The notes under the pieces are model-generated. The model was not told the DNA's origin, searched no databases, and saw only the letters and a list, made by a program, of their open reading frames with translations. Positions 25,765 to 34,841 of a DNA stretch of 64,000 nt are shown here, piece by piece. Made by a program: the position numbers and the translations under genes. This stretch comes from Treponema brennaborense DSM 12168. GTDB taxonomy: Bacteria; Spirochaetota; Spirochaetia; Treponematales; Treponemataceae. Positions within the stretch are counted from its first letter, which is position 1; each line of letters opens with the position of its first letter. The DNA is taken from positions 1,612,001-1,676,000 of the forward strand of contig NC_015500.1 of assembly GCF_000212415.1 (NCBI RefSeq), read 5' to 3'.

Positions 25765-26775
25765 ATGCTTTTTTTACATTTCACGGCCGGACCGGACGAC
25801 GCACGGCGGCGACTGGACAAAATCATACGCAAATTTCTCCCGAACGCTCCGCTGTCCGCGATTTATTCGTATATCCGCAAATCCCTCGTCAGAGTAAACG
25901 GTAAAAAAACGGATGCGGCAGCCCGCGTAAACGAAGGAGACCTCATCGATATAGCCGATTTTCTGCTGCAGCCGCAGCCCGCCGAACTCCCCTCCGAGCC
26001 GGAACCCGCGCGAAGCCGCCCGGCAGCGTTTCCGGCGCTGGACGACGTGTTCTGCAACGACTTTCTCCGCGTCATAAACAAACCGTACGACATTCCCGTA
26101 CAAGGCTGCCGCGGTGCCCGCGTTTCAATCGCCGACATCGTGCAGGCCGAATACGCCGAAACCGCGCGCGCGTCGTCGCTTTCGTTCAAACCGGGCCCGC
26201 TGCATCGGCTGGACAGGAAAACGACAGGACTGCTCGTCTGCTCGCGGAATCTTGAAGGCGCGCGGTGGTTTTCCGCCGCCGTGCGGGACCACCTGCTCCA
26301 GAAGCGATACGCAGCCATCGTTCAAGGCTGCCTTGAAACGGAACGGATCTGGACAGACAAAATAGAACGGGAAACGGAAGGGCTGCACCGCTTCCGGCGC
26401 TCGCTCGCGTGCCGCAGCGGCGGCAGCGAGGGCAAAACCGCCGACACCCGCGCCGTTCCGCTCGCACACGGTTCGTACGAAGGAGAGCCGGTCACGCTCG
26501 TTCTGTTTTCCATCGGCAGCGGCCGGACGCATCAAATCCGGCTGCACGGCGGCGCGCACGGTTTTCCGCTGCTCGGCGACACGGCGTACGGAGGCCGCCC
26601 GATCAGCGAAGCGCAAAGCATATATCTGCACGCATGGCAGCTCGGTATACCGGAACCGAATCCGGTCTCACTGCCGCCGCTGCTGTGCGCACCTATTTCG
26701 ACAAATTTTCAAAAAATGTTAAAAAAATGCTTGCTTGAATGGGACTATAGTGCGTATAATGGAAGCGATATATGA
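25765..26775 (+). CDS. RluA/RluC family 23S rRNA pseudouridine synthase
   Basis: A 336-residue pseudouridine synthase with an N-terminal S4 RNA-binding domain (about 15-75, including SLVRVNGKKTDAAARVNEGDLIDI). The catalytic motif HRLDRKTTGLLV, with the essential aspartate, is near residue 150. RTHQIRLHGGAHGFPLLGDTAYGG is the usual second motif. The plan matches RluC-type enzymes of large-subunit rRNA, but the exact target uridines cannot be inferred. The stop overlaps the next gene's start (ATGA). Confidence 0.93.
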   Translation: MLFLHFTAGPDDARRRLDKIIRKFLPNAPLSAIYSYIRKSLVRVNGKKTDAAARVNEGDLIDIADFLLQPQPAELPSEPEPARSRPAAFPALDDVFCNDFLRVINKPYDIPVQGCRGARVSIADIVQAEYAETARASSLSFKPGPLHRLDRKTTGLLVCSRNLEGARWFSAAVRDHLLQKRYAAIVQGCLETERIWTDKIERETEGLHRFRRSLACRSGGSEGKTADTRAVPLAHGSYEGEPVTLVLFSIGSGRTHQIRLHGGAHGFPLLGDTAYGGRPISEAQSIYLHAWQLGIPEPNPVSLPPLLCAPISTNFQKMLKKCLLEWDYSAYNGSDI

Positions 26776-27656
26776 AAATATTCAGTGATATGCTTCATCT
26801 GCTTCAAGGTTCAACAGTGTACGCGCTCGTCGGACCGAGCGGAACGGGAAAAAGCTTCAGGGCAAAATTACTCGCACAGAAATACGGCATAGAAGCGATC
26901 ATAGACGACGGACTGCTCATTCAGGACGATAAAATTCTGGCCGGACAGTCGGCAAAGCGTGAAAAAACCTATATGGGAGCCGTCCGCGTCGCCCTGTTCG
27001 ACGACAAAACGCATCGCGACCAGATTGCCAAAGCCGTACAGAAAATGCATATCAAAAAGATACTTCTCCTCGGTACGTCCGAAAAAATGGTACAGAAAAT
27101 CGCGATGCGATTGCAACTTCCCGCTCCGTCCAAAATAATCAAAATCGAAGACATCGCGACGCAGGAAGAAATCGAAACGGCAATCAGATCCCGACAAGTT
27201 GAAGGAAAACACGTCATCCCTGTTCCCGCCATAGAAATAAAGCGCGATTATCCGAAAATTTTTTACAACGCGGTGCGCGTGTTTCTGAAACGCGGAAAAT
27301 CGAAAGAAAATAAAAATGCAAATTCAAAAGTCTTTGAAAAATCGGTCGTACGCCCGGAATTTTCCAAAAAAGGGCGCATCGAAATATCGGAAGCGGCGCT
27401 CACCCAAATGGCCATGCACTGTGTAACCGAATACGACTCGCAGATCAGGGTAAAAAAACTCGCTATCAAAACCGACGCGCAGGGATACCGGCTGGTTATC
27501 ACCATAGATATTCCGTTCGGCACGCAGCTGACCGGCAAAATCCACAATCTGCAAAAATACATCATTGATAATATCGAAAAATACACCGGTATTCTCATAG
27601 AAGAAGTCAGCATCATTATCGATAAAATCACGCAGACGGGAAAAGAAACCCGTTAA
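26772..27656 (+). CDS. P-loop ATP-binding protein fused to an Asp23/Gls24-like domain
   Basis: A 294-residue protein with two parts. The N-terminal half has a Walker A motif GPSGTGKS (about 22-29), followed by IDDGLLIQDDKILAG and a helical, alpha/beta arrangement, resembling a small NTPase or kinase. A charged linker (about 175-200) leads to a C-terminal domain of about 95 residues whose GRIEISEAALTQMAM...LVITIDIPFG...IEKYTGILIEEVSIII order matches the Asp23 (DUF322) fold, usually a separate envelope-stress protein. It is coupled to the rRNA pseudouridine synthase gene. Function unknown; the domain pair is uncommon as far as I know. Confidence 0.75.
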   Translation: MKIFSDMLHLLQGSTVYALVGPSGTGKSFRAKLLAQKYGIEAIIDDGLLIQDDKILAGQSAKREKTYMGAVRVALFDDKTHRDQIAKAVQKMHIKKILLLGTSEKMVQKIAMRLQLPAPSKIIKIEDIATQEEIETAIRSRQVEGKHVIPVPAIEIKRDYPKIFYNAVRVFLKRGKSKENKNANSKVFEKSVVRPEFSKKGRIEISEAALTQMAMHCVTEYDSQIRVKKLAIKTDAQGYRLVITIDIPFGTQLTGKIHNLQKYIIDNIEKYTGILIEEVSIIIDKITQTGKETR

Positions 27657-27662
27657 AGACCG

Positions 27663-28943
27663 TTACAGAACGGCGCTTTTGGGCGATTCGGAAACGGTTT
27701 CGCAGGGGCGGCTGAAAACGGCCGGTGCAGCTGCGGCGTCTTTCGACGGCACGGCGGCGGTATCCTTCGCCGGCGCGTGTCTTTTTCTGCGTCGTTTTGC
27801 AGAACCTGCAGCGTTTCCGTTTTTGCCGGTTCCCGACTCATTCAGCGTGCGAGTCGAGCCGGAACCGAATACTTTTTTGGGAATATGTACGGAAATACCG
27901 AGTTTTTTCAGCACGGTGCGAATCGCAAACTCAAGTTCCGTCCGCTGCGGATTCATCGGCAGCACGAAATTCCGGCACTGCGCCCAGGTTTTCATATACA
28001 GTTCGCCGGCGGCGGAACGCGATTCCGCTTCTTCCGTCCAATCGGTCAATCCGGCCGTAAAATCATAAATCAGATACGCAAGTTTTTGACCGAGCCGCGC
28101 GGAAGGATCCACCACGTGCAGCGCGTCGAGTTCTTTTAAATGGACGAAATAGTCGTGCTCGTACTTCGGATCGGCGTACATCATGGCCGTAGCCGCCGGC
28201 TGCAGGTACATGTACAAGTCGACTTCAAGCGAAAACTTGACGATATCATAGGCGTGACCGCTGTTGATAATTTTCATCAGCTCTTCCGTGAGCCGCGACG
28301 GAGACACCGGCGACAGCAAATGAGCCGATTTACGGATTTTCCGTTTCAGATAACCGGGCAGTTTGCAGCCGGTCGTCGCCGCATATTTTACCGCGCGCAG
28401 CATACGCACCGGATCTTCTTCAAAAATGCGCTCGATAGGAATGACCGGACGAATGACGCCTTTTCTGATATCCTTTACACCGCCGACGTAATCGACGATC
28501 TGCTCCCGCACCGGATCGTAATACAAAGCGTTCAGCGTAAAGTCGCGCCGCTGCACGTCTTCATCCATCGAACCGAAGCTGTTTCCGACCGAACCGTCCG
28601 TTATGGAACGGAACGTGCTGACTTCAAAAATTTTGGGGCCGAAAAACACGTGCACCAGCCGAAACCGGCGTCCGATAATCCGCGAATTACGGAAAATCTT
28701 TTTGATTCGCGGCGGCGGTGCGTCGGTTACGATGTCGAAATCCTTCGGGTCTTTATCGACCAGTAAATCGCGGACGGCGCCGCCCACCACGTACGCGTCA
28801 AATCCGTATTCGCGCAACATGGAAATGACGCGCAGTGCGTCTGCGTCTATTTTTTCGCGGGGAATCGAATGTTCTTCTTTGGTATAAATAACCGCCTTTT
28901 TGACGGGTTTGCCTTTAGCATCAGCTGTATATCGAATTAACAC
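27663..28943 (-). CDS. pcnB: Poly(A) polymerase PcnB-type nucleotidyltransferase
   Basis: A 426-residue class II nucleotidyltransferase. DAYVVGGAVRDLLVDKDPKDFDIVTDA carries the catalytic site with the GGxVRD and DxD motifs (about 49-76). RIIGRRFRLVHVFFG is the marker that separates PcnB from CCA-adding enzymes, and QRRDFTLNALYYD and RMLRAVKYA follow. A low-complexity, basic tail (SAKRRRKRHAPAK then alanine-rich) closes the protein, as in other PcnB. The start is GTG at 28943, eight bases after a -10 box and without Shine-Dalgarno sequence, so leaderless. It probably tags RNAs for decay. Confidence 0.92.
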   Translation of the reverse strand: MLIRYTADAKGKPVKKAVIYTKEEHSIPREKIDADALRVISMLREYGFDAYVVGGAVRDLLVDKDPKDFDIVTDAPPPRIKKIFRNSRIIGRRFRLVHVFFGPKIFEVSTFRSITDGSVGNSFGSMDEDVQRRDFTLNALYYDPVREQIVDYVGGVKDIRKGVIRPVIPIERIFEEDPVRMLRAVKYAATTGCKLPGYLKRKIRKSAHLLSPVSPSRLTEELMKIINSGHAYDIVKFSLEVDLYMYLQPAATAMMYADPKYEHDYFVHLKELDALHVVDPSARLGQKLAYLIYDFTAGLTDWTEEAESRSAAGELYMKTWAQCRNFVLPMNPQRTELEFAIRTVLKKLGISVHIPKKVFGSGSTRTLNESGTGKNGNAAGSAKRRRKRHAPAKDTAAVPSKDAAAAPAVFSRPCETVSESPKSAVL

Positions 28944-28951
28944 GGTTTTAT

Positions 28952-28980
28952 ATAATAGAAGATTCAGCGATACAAGTCAA
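28952..28980 (-). promoter_or_regulatory. pcnB promoter, predicted leaderless (GTG start)
   Basis: TTGACT (28980-28975), 17 bases, TATTAT (28957-28952), then eight bases and the GTG at 28943. The layout is the same as at metG. Confidence 0.7.
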
Positions 28981-29052
28981 GCCTTGAACGCCGCAGTCTT
29001 GAACACTGACCGCGCTTTCAAAAAACAGCGGCGGAACGCGCGCGCGGCGGGC

Positions 29053-29081
29053 TTTACGCTGAACGGAAATTCCGTTATAGT
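29053..29081 (+). promoter_or_regulatory. Promoter of the FAD oxidoreductase gene, short or no leader
   Basis: TTTACG (29053-29058), 17 bases and TATAGT (29076-29081) lie ten bases before the ATG at 29092. No Shine-Dalgarno sequence is present in between. Confidence 0.55.
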
Positions 29082-29091
29082 GTTCAAAAGT

Positions 29092-30378
29092 ATGAAACGA
29101 TATGATTGTGTGATTGCCGGTTCCGGCCCGGCAGGTCTGGGTACCGCGTTCGCCCTGCTCGAAAAAAAGCGGAATGCAAAAATTTTGCTGCTCGAAAGCG
29201 CCGAAATTTCATCCGGCGGACTTCGCAACGACTGTAAAATGAACTTTACCTATCCGGTGGGATTTCCGTCTGATTATTGGAGTACCGGCACCGCGTCCCC
29301 GTATATAGCCCGAATCGAAGCGTTTCTGAAACCGGACATTCTCGAACAGATACAAGTCGACACGTACGCGGCACGCGCGCAGCGGATCGGCGTAACGCTG
29401 CTGCGCATCAGACAGTCGCATCTCGGAACGGACGGCGGCATCAAGCTGATAAAGGACCTGACTGCGCGGCTCGCGCAAGCCGGCGTCGAACTGGCGTTCG
29501 GCGAGTCGCTCGTAAGCGCGGACGTACGGAGCCGTACCGCCGTTACCGGTACACGTGAAATAGCCTACGGATCGCTCGTCGTGGCGCCCGGACGGCACGG
29601 ATTCGATTTTCTGCGGAAATTCATGAGCCGCACCGGTATACGGTACACGGACAACAGTATAGACGTGGGTATCCGCGTTGAAACGAGGCGGGAACACTAC
29701 CCGATCGTCGCCGATTATTACGATCCGAAATTCATGTTTCCCGAACGGACGCGTACGTTCTGCACCAATTCGGGCAGCGCGCACGTCGTGCAGGAAAAAT
29801 ATACCAGCACGGCCGGGCAAACGTATTACAGCGTCAACGGGCACGCTTACTCGGATAATTTGCCGCCCAACGGGTTGGTGAACTTCGCCGTACTCCGTTC
29901 GGTCGCGTTTACCGAACCGCTCGCATCCGGACAGGATTACGCGGAATTTCTTGCGGCGCTTGCGATGCTTACCGGCGGCGGGCACCCGATCATGCAGCGG
30001 ATCGGAGACTTCCGGCTCGGAAAGCGGACGACGGCGGCCGGTTTGAACGGCGATCTGTACGATTTTGCCCCTACGCTGAAATCGGCGACACCGGGAGACA
30101 TTTCGCTCGCCATGCCGGCCAAATTCCTTGAATCAATCTGGAAAGCGCTCAAAAAACTCGATACGATCGTACCCGGCGTGCTGCATCCGAGCACCGTCAT
30201 GTACTATCCCGAAATCAAATTGTACGCGAACAAACCGGTGTTCCTGAACGACCATTTTATGGCGGCGCCGGACGTATACCTGATCGGCGACGGAGCGGGA
30301 ACGTCCCGGGGAATCACCGGCGCGTGGGCGTCCGGCATGCGCGCAGCCGACGGCATCGCGCTCGCACAATCGTGGTAA
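29092..30378 (+). CDS. FAD-dependent oxidoreductase
   Basis: A 428-residue flavoprotein. The N-terminal Rossmann motif is CVIAGSGPAGLGTAFALLEKK and the end carries VYLIGDGAGTSRGITGAWASG, which closes the FAD site. Internal parts (TRTFCTNSGSAHVVQEKY, GRHGFDFLRKFM) resemble the FAD-dependent dehydrogenases annotated as uncharacterised FAD-dependent proteins. The substrate is unknown. The start at the ATG at 29092 is decided by the Rossmann fold being only six residues in; a long open frame upstream is antisense to pcnB. It is followed 28 bases later by rsmD. Confidence 0.85.
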   Translation: MKRYDCVIAGSGPAGLGTAFALLEKKRNAKILLLESAEISSGGLRNDCKMNFTYPVGFPSDYWSTGTASPYIARIEAFLKPDILEQIQVDTYAARAQRIGVTLLRIRQSHLGTDGGIKLIKDLTARLAQAGVELAFGESLVSADVRSRTAVTGTREIAYGSLVVAPGRHGFDFLRKFMSRTGIRYTDNSIDVGIRVETRREHYPIVADYYDPKFMFPERTRTFCTNSGSAHVVQEKYTSTAGQTYYSVNGHAYSDNLPPNGLVNFAVLRSVAFTEPLASGQDYAEFLAALAMLTGGGHPIMQRIGDFRLGKRTTAAGLNGDLYDFAPTLKSATPGDISLAMPAKFLESIWKALKKLDTIVPGVLHPSTVMYYPEIKLYANKPVFLNDHFMAAPDVYLIGDGAGTSRGITGAWASGMRAADGIALAQSW

Positions 30379-30406
30379 AGGCAGGCGTTATGGCAGAGGC
30401 GGACAT

Positions 30407-30961
30407 ATGAGAATAACCGGCGGCGAACTGCGCGGCAGAATCATAAAATGCCCGGACGGCGTTATCCGTCCGGCGATGGACAGAATGCGCGAATCAGTGT
30501 TCGCCATATTGGGAGACTTGAGCGGCAAATCGTTTCTCGATTTGTTTTCCGGGTCGGGAACGATCGCCATAGAAGCCGCGTCGCGCGGAGCGGCGCACGT
30601 TGAACTGGTGGAAAAAGACCGCATCAAAACGGACACGGTGCTGTCGAACGTTTCCGTTACCGAAAAAGAACTCGGAAAAAAAATAAGCTGTCACTTTATG
30701 GCGGTAGAATTGTTTATGAAGCGTTGCAAGTCGCAGTTCGATTTGATTTTCTGCGATCCGCCGTTTCCGTATAAATTCCATCGGGATCTGATCGAAATCG
30801 CGGCCGAACGGAATCTTTTGACTCCCGGCGGAATTATCATGATACACCGGCCGGCCGAAAAACCGCTGCCGGATGCAATCAGGCAATTTGAACGGTTCGA
30901 TCAGCGGGAATACGGACGATCCATCGTCGATTTTTACCGGAATCCGGCGGAAACGCGGTGA
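30407..30961 (+). CDS. rsmD: 16S rRNA (guanine-N2)-methyltransferase RsmD
   Basis: A 184-residue SAM-dependent methyltransferase acting on guanine 966 (E. coli numbering) of 16S rRNA. MRITGGELRGRIIKCPDG is the standard start, followed by RPAMDRMRESVFAIL, the SAM motif FLDLFSGSGTIAIEAASRGA and the catalytic DLIFCDPPFPYKF. Length is normal. GAGG lies six or so bases before the ATG. It probably shares a transcript with the FAD oxidoreductase. Confidence 0.95.
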   Translation: MRITGGELRGRIIKCPDGVIRPAMDRMRESVFAILGDLSGKSFLDLFSGSGTIAIEAASRGAAHVELVEKDRIKTDTVLSNVSVTEKELGKKISCHFMAVELFMKRCKSQFDLIFCDPPFPYKFHRDLIEIAAERNLLTPGGIIMIHRPAEKPLPDAIRQFERFDQREYGRSIVDFYRNPAETR

Positions 30962-30987
30962 TTTATCCGAATCGCTTCAAAAAAACA

Positions 30988-31015
30988 TTGACAATTGCTT
31001 CAAATCTGATAGAAT
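30988..31015 (+). promoter_or_regulatory. Promoter upstream of the TPR-related genes
   Basis: A perfect TTGACA (30988-30993), a 16-base spacer and TAGAAT (31010-31015). This promoter gives an ordinary leader of about 20 bases with an AGGG ribosome-binding site before the ATG at 31043. Confidence 0.75.
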
Positions 31016-31042
31016 GGAGGTAGATATAATTACAGGGTTCTT

Positions 31043-31387
31043 ATGAATACGGATTTAAAAATAATGTTCAATAAACATGCGTCGAATGCTTCTGGATTTA
31101 TAAAAACAAGTGACAATCCTGCTGCCGGCTTAACATCAGAACAGAAAGCGGTTTTGAATCGAAAAGGAAATATTCTTTTTAACCAAGGCGATATAGAACA
31201 AGCCCGCAGGATTTACCTTGCGACCGGATATTCGGACGGGCTCACCCGCGTTGCGGACGTGTATGCAGCGAAAAACCGGGAACTCGACGCATTAAAATTA
31301 TATTTGCTTGCGCATAACAAAAGAAAATCCGAGCCGTTACTTAAAAAGATTGCCGGACTGATTTCAGTAATGATAGAAAAGGAATAA
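31043..31387 (+). CDS. Small protein with a helical repeat region, unknown function
   Basis: A 114-residue protein, not recognised as a named family. After an N-terminal stretch rich in S, N and T, the rest reads as helical hairpins (EQKAVLNRKGNILFNQGDIEQARRIYL, then ADVYAAKNRELDALKLYLLA) resembling one or two TPR units. It lies five bases upstream of the larger TPR gene, so it is probably cotranscribed and may act with it. Confidence 0.75.
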   Translation: MNTDLKIMFNKHASNASGFIKTSDNPAAGLTSEQKAVLNRKGNILFNQGDIEQARRIYLATGYSDGLTRVADVYAAKNRELDALKLYLLAHNKRKSEPLLKKIAGLISVMIEKE

Positions 31388-31392
31388 AAAAT

Positions 31393-32568
31393 ATGGAAGA
31401 TTTATTTACGCCTGAAGGAAAACCGACGGATGCTTTTTCCGACGATTTCATGCCCGCTGATACCGATATCACCGCAACAGACGGAAAAGCTGCGGAAATT
31501 TCCGAACTCTCAAAAAAAGGATACCATTTTCTGAAAGAAAACAGGATAAAAGAAGCGGACGACGCGTTTAACAAAATCCTGGAACTTGAAGACAACAACA
31601 ATTACGCGCTGGTCGGACTCGGAGATTCGGAACGCAAACAAAATCATTTCCGCGAAGCGATCGAATATTATTCACGCTGCCTCACCTATCATCCCGGCAA
31701 CAACTACGCGCTGTTCGGACTGGCCGACTGCTATAAGGCGCTCAATCAGTATCATAAAGCGATCGACATCTGGGAACAGTATCTGATGCACGACGACCGG
31801 AACATTACCGTACTTACTCGCGTCGCGGACGCGTACCGCAAGATCCGGGACTTTAAAAAGTCCAAACAATTGTATCTGAAAGTGCTCGATATGGAAGAAA
31901 ACAACGCGTATGCGCTCATCGGGCTCGGACATCTACACTACGATTTTAAGGAATACCGCGACGCGCTGTATTATTGGACGCGCATGTTCGAGCTGAACGA
32001 GCGCAACGTGGATATCCGCGTGCTGACTTCGATCGGCAACTGCCACCGCAAACTGAAAACGTTCGATAAGGGCGTCTACTATTTCGAGCGCGCGCTTGAA
32101 ACGGAACCGGACAATTTTTACGCGCTGTTCGGTTTAGCCGATTGTTACCGCGGAATGAACCAGCAGTTCAGGTCAGTCGAATACTGGAACAAAATTCTTG
32201 AAAAGGATCCGCGAAACAAAGTCATTCTGACCCGTGCCGGCGACGCGTACCGCAACACCGGCGATTACGAAACGGCAAGCGCGTATTACAATAAGGCGCT
32301 CGATATCGAATTCGACTTGTACGCGGTACTGGGCCTTGCGCTTATCAGCAAGGGACAAGGCAAATACGAAGAAGCAATCGCGAGTCTGACCCGCCTGGTA
32401 CAGTCGGATCCTAAGAATTACCGGTTGTACATCGATCTGGCGGATTGTTATATGAAAAAAAACCGAAAAACGGCGGCGATTGAAGTGCTTGAATCGTTCC
32501 AAAAACAGGGAATCAGAAGCCAGGCGGTCAGCGACATGATGGAAAAAATCCAGTCCAATCAGTATTGA
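31393..32568 (+). CDS. Tetratricopeptide-repeat protein
   Basis: A 391-residue protein made almost wholly of TPR units with 34-residue spacing after a short acidic N-terminus. Good units include NYALVGLGDSERKQNHFREAIEYYSRCL, NYALFGLADCYKALNQYHKAIDIWEQYL and FYALFGLADCYRGMNQQFRSVEYWNKIL. About nine to ten repeats are visible. No signal peptide or membrane segment, so it should act in the cytoplasm as a binding scaffold. A partner cannot be named. It lies between the small gene at 31043 and rlmN. Confidence 0.9.
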   Translation: MEDLFTPEGKPTDAFSDDFMPADTDITATDGKAAEISELSKKGYHFLKENRIKEADDAFNKILELEDNNNYALVGLGDSERKQNHFREAIEYYSRCLTYHPGNNYALFGLADCYKALNQYHKAIDIWEQYLMHDDRNITVLTRVADAYRKIRDFKKSKQLYLKVLDMEENNAYALIGLGHLHYDFKEYRDALYYWTRMFELNERNVDIRVLTSIGNCHRKLKTFDKGVYYFERALETEPDNFYALFGLADCYRGMNQQFRSVEYWNKILEKDPRNKVILTRAGDAYRNTGDYETASAYYNKALDIEFDLYAVLGLALISKGQGKYEEAIASLTRLVQSDPKNYRLYIDLADCYMKKNRKTAAIEVLESFQKQGIRSQAVSDMMEKIQSNQY

Positions 32569-32574
32569 TCCGTT

Positions 32575-33603
32575 ATGGCTACTATGGACAAAATCTCCGT
32601 TGCAGGACTGCTGCCGGAGGAACTGAGCGCGCTTCCCGGCGTGTCTCCGCAGTTCCGCGGCAAACAGATATTCAAATGGCTCGGAAACGGCGCCGCTTCG
32701 TTTCAGGAAATGCGGAACCTGCCGCAGCACCTGCGCGACAGCCTGTCAGAAACGGCGGCGGTTCGTTCGTCGCAAATCGCGCAGGAATTACGGGACCCCG
32801 ACGGCACGGTTAAGCTGCAGATCACCCTGCACGACGGCGCGTGTATAGAAACCGTGCTGCTGACCGACAGCAGCGGACGAAAGACGGCGTGCGTTTCGTG
32901 CCAGGCCGGCTGCGCGATGGGATGCGCGTTCTGCCAGACGGGAAAGCTCGGTTTGGCGCGGAATTTGGACGCAGCCGAAATCGTCGAACAGTTCTTATAT
33001 CTTGAACAGGTTTCGGGAAAACTCGACAACATCGTCTTTATGGGAATGGGCGAACCGATGATGAATCTGAGCGCCGTCAGAAAAGCGGTCGCCGTGCTGA
33101 CGCATCCCGAAGGCCGAGGACTTTCGGCCCGGCGAATCACCGTGTCGACGTCCGGAATCATAAAAGGCATATACGACCTCGCTGACAACGGTCCGCACAT
33201 GCGGCTCGCCGTGTCGCTGACGACGGCAGATCCCGAATTGCGGGAACGGCTCATGCCGGTTACCAAAGGAAATCCGCTGCCGGAACTGCAGAAAGCAATC
33301 GCCTATTATACGGAAAAATCAAAAAAACGCTGTACGCTGGAAGCGGCGCTGCTTGCGGGAATGAATACCGGCACCGCCAGCGCTGAACGACTGATCGAGT
33401 TCGCTCGCGGGCTCGACGTACACATCAATTTGATACCGTGGAATCCGGTTCCGGGGCTCCCCTTTGCCGAACCTTCCGCAGCGGAATGTACCGCTTTCGT
33501 CCGGCTGTTGGAAAAAGCGCGCCTGAACGTTACGCTCCGCACTCGGCGGGGCCGTAAAATCGGCGGCGCATGCGGACAGCTGGGAAAAATAACGGTTGAA
33601 TAA
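32575..33603 (+). CDS. rlmN: 23S rRNA/tRNA adenine-C2 methyltransferase RlmN
   Basis: A 342-residue radical-SAM methyltransferase for adenine 2503 of 23S rRNA. The radical-SAM cluster motif is CAMGCAFCQTG (CxxxCxxC), followed by FMGMGEPMMNL, RITVSTSGI and LAVSLTTADPELRERLMP in the normal order. The C-terminal TLRTRRGRKIGGACGQL carries the catalytic cysteine. The start is the ATG at 32575 or nine bases later; neither has a clear Shine-Dalgarno sequence, and it follows the TPR stop by six bases. Confidence 0.96.
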   Translation: MATMDKISVAGLLPEELSALPGVSPQFRGKQIFKWLGNGAASFQEMRNLPQHLRDSLSETAAVRSSQIAQELRDPDGTVKLQITLHDGACIETVLLTDSSGRKTACVSCQAGCAMGCAFCQTGKLGLARNLDAAEIVEQFLYLEQVSGKLDNIVFMGMGEPMMNLSAVRKAVAVLTHPEGRGLSARRITVSTSGIIKGIYDLADNGPHMRLAVSLTTADPELRERLMPVTKGNPLPELQKAIAYYTEKSKKRCTLEAALLAGMNTGTASAERLIEFARGLDVHINLIPWNPVPGLPFAEPSAAECTAFVRLLEKARLNVTLRTRRGRKIGGACGQLGKITVE

Positions 33604-33652
33604 AATACGGATTTAAGATATATTTGTTGTAAGGTTTTTGGAAGGAGCTCCC

Positions 33653-33862
33653 ATGCAAAAGAAAATTTACGTGGCCGGTATGGCGGATGAACGGAACGAA
33701 CAGGCTGTTCAGACTGCTGTTTCCGCAGTAGTCGGAGTCGCATCCTGTACCGCGAACGCTTTAAAAGCTCAGGTGCTCGTAGATTTCGACGAGAATACCG
33801 CCGGTATCGAAGATGCAATCAGCAACGCTATAATCGGCTGCGGATTTGATGTTCTCGGCTGA
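33653..33862 (+). CDS. HMA-like small protein lacking the CxxC metal site
   Basis: A 69-residue protein with the beta-alpha-beta-beta-alpha-beta plan of heavy-metal-associated domains (QKKIYVAGM..., VVGVASCTANALKAQVLVDFD..., GIEDAISNAIIGCGFDVL). In copper chaperones GM is followed by C-x-x-C; here it reads GMADERNEQ, so the metal ligands are missing. It has a strong AAGGAG five bases before the ATG at 33653, indicating high translation. Its stop overlaps the start of the next gene (TGATG), so the two are coupled. Confidence 0.7.
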   Translation: MQKKIYVAGMADERNEQAVQTAVSAVVGVASCTANALKAQVLVDFDENTAGIEDAISNAIIGCGFDVLG

Positions 33863-34809
33863 TGGATATCGTTTTTCTTGACAGTCATGCAATAAATCCC
33901 GACGGTTTAAGTTGGGATGATTTTTCCGCTCTGGGGTCGTGCACGTTTTACGACAGAACTCCGCCGGATCAGGTCGTCGGACGGATCGGGAACGCACAGG
34001 CCGTTATCATAAATAAAACAATTCTTACTGAAGAAATTTTCCGCGCGTGTCCGTCGCTCTCATATGTCGGCATACTGGCTACCGGATATAACGTAGTCGA
34101 CGTTGCCGCCGCCGCGAAACACGGAGTTACCGTAACGAACGTGCCTTCCTACAGCACGTCTGCCGTCGCACAGCACGTGTTCGCGTTCATCGGCGAATTC
34201 GCATCTTCGGTCGCCGTACACAACGATTCCGTACACGCCGGCGACTGGTGCGCCAATCCCGATTTCTGCTACTGGAAAAAACCGCTTATCGAACTTGACG
34301 GCAAAACGCTCGGCATTTACGGGTTCGGCAACATCGGCCGCCGCGTCGCCCGGATTGCGGCGGCGTACGGTATGAACGTTCTGTGCACGACGCGTTCCGC
34401 CCGGACGTGCGGCGGCATTACGTTCGTACCGCAGGAAACCCTTTTTACCGAATCAGACTTTCTGAGTCTGCACGCTCCGCTCACCGATCAGACTGCGGAA
34501 CTTATCCGTGCGGAAACGCTGGCGCAGATGAAACGCGGCGCGTATCTGATCAACACGGCGCGCGGCGGTCTCGTACGTGAAGCAGACGTGCGTGAAGCAC
34601 TTGAAAGCGGACGGCTCGCAGGATACGCGGCGGACGTCGTTTCCGAAGAACCGATGAAAAAAGACAATCCGCTGTTGCACGCGCCGAACTGTATCATTAC
34701 GCCGCACATCGCTTGGGCGCCGCGCGAAACCCGGCAGCGCCTGATTCGCATCGCGGCCGAAAATCTTGCGGCGTTCATTAACGGAACGCCGGTAAACACC
34801 GTCCGGTAG
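33862..34809 (+). CDS. D-2-hydroxyacid dehydrogenase (glycerate/lactate-type)
   Basis: A 315-residue NAD-dependent dehydrogenase. The NAD motif is LGIYGFGNIGRRVARIAAAYG near 150. LSYVGILATGYNVVDVAAA and VTNVPSYSTSAVAQHVFA are typical substrate-domain segments, and catalytic-site elements NTARGGLVRE and the late NCIITPHIAWAPRE (histidine) are in place. The best match by eye is the glycerate dehydrogenase/hydroxypyruvate reductase subgroup, but the substrate is inferred. Coupled to the small HMA-like gene upstream. Confidence 0.9.
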   Translation: MDIVFLDSHAINPDGLSWDDFSALGSCTFYDRTPPDQVVGRIGNAQAVIINKTILTEEIFRACPSLSYVGILATGYNVVDVAAAAKHGVTVTNVPSYSTSAVAQHVFAFIGEFASSVAVHNDSVHAGDWCANPDFCYWKKPLIELDGKTLGIYGFGNIGRRVARIAAAYGMNVLCTTRSARTCGGITFVPQETLFTESDFLSLHAPLTDQTAELIRAETLAQMKRGAYLINTARGGLVREADVREALESGRLAGYAADVVSEEPMKKDNPLLHAPNCIITPHIAWAPRETRQRLIRIAAENLAAFINGTPVNTVR

Positions 34810-34841
34810 CCGTCCGAATACCGCCCGCAATCCGATACGGC

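Noticed and set aside
11064-28943. cca and pcnB as a recent duplication or one gene split
   Set aside because: They differ in length, motifs and C-terminal domains (HD versus basic tail), so they are two old, separate family members.
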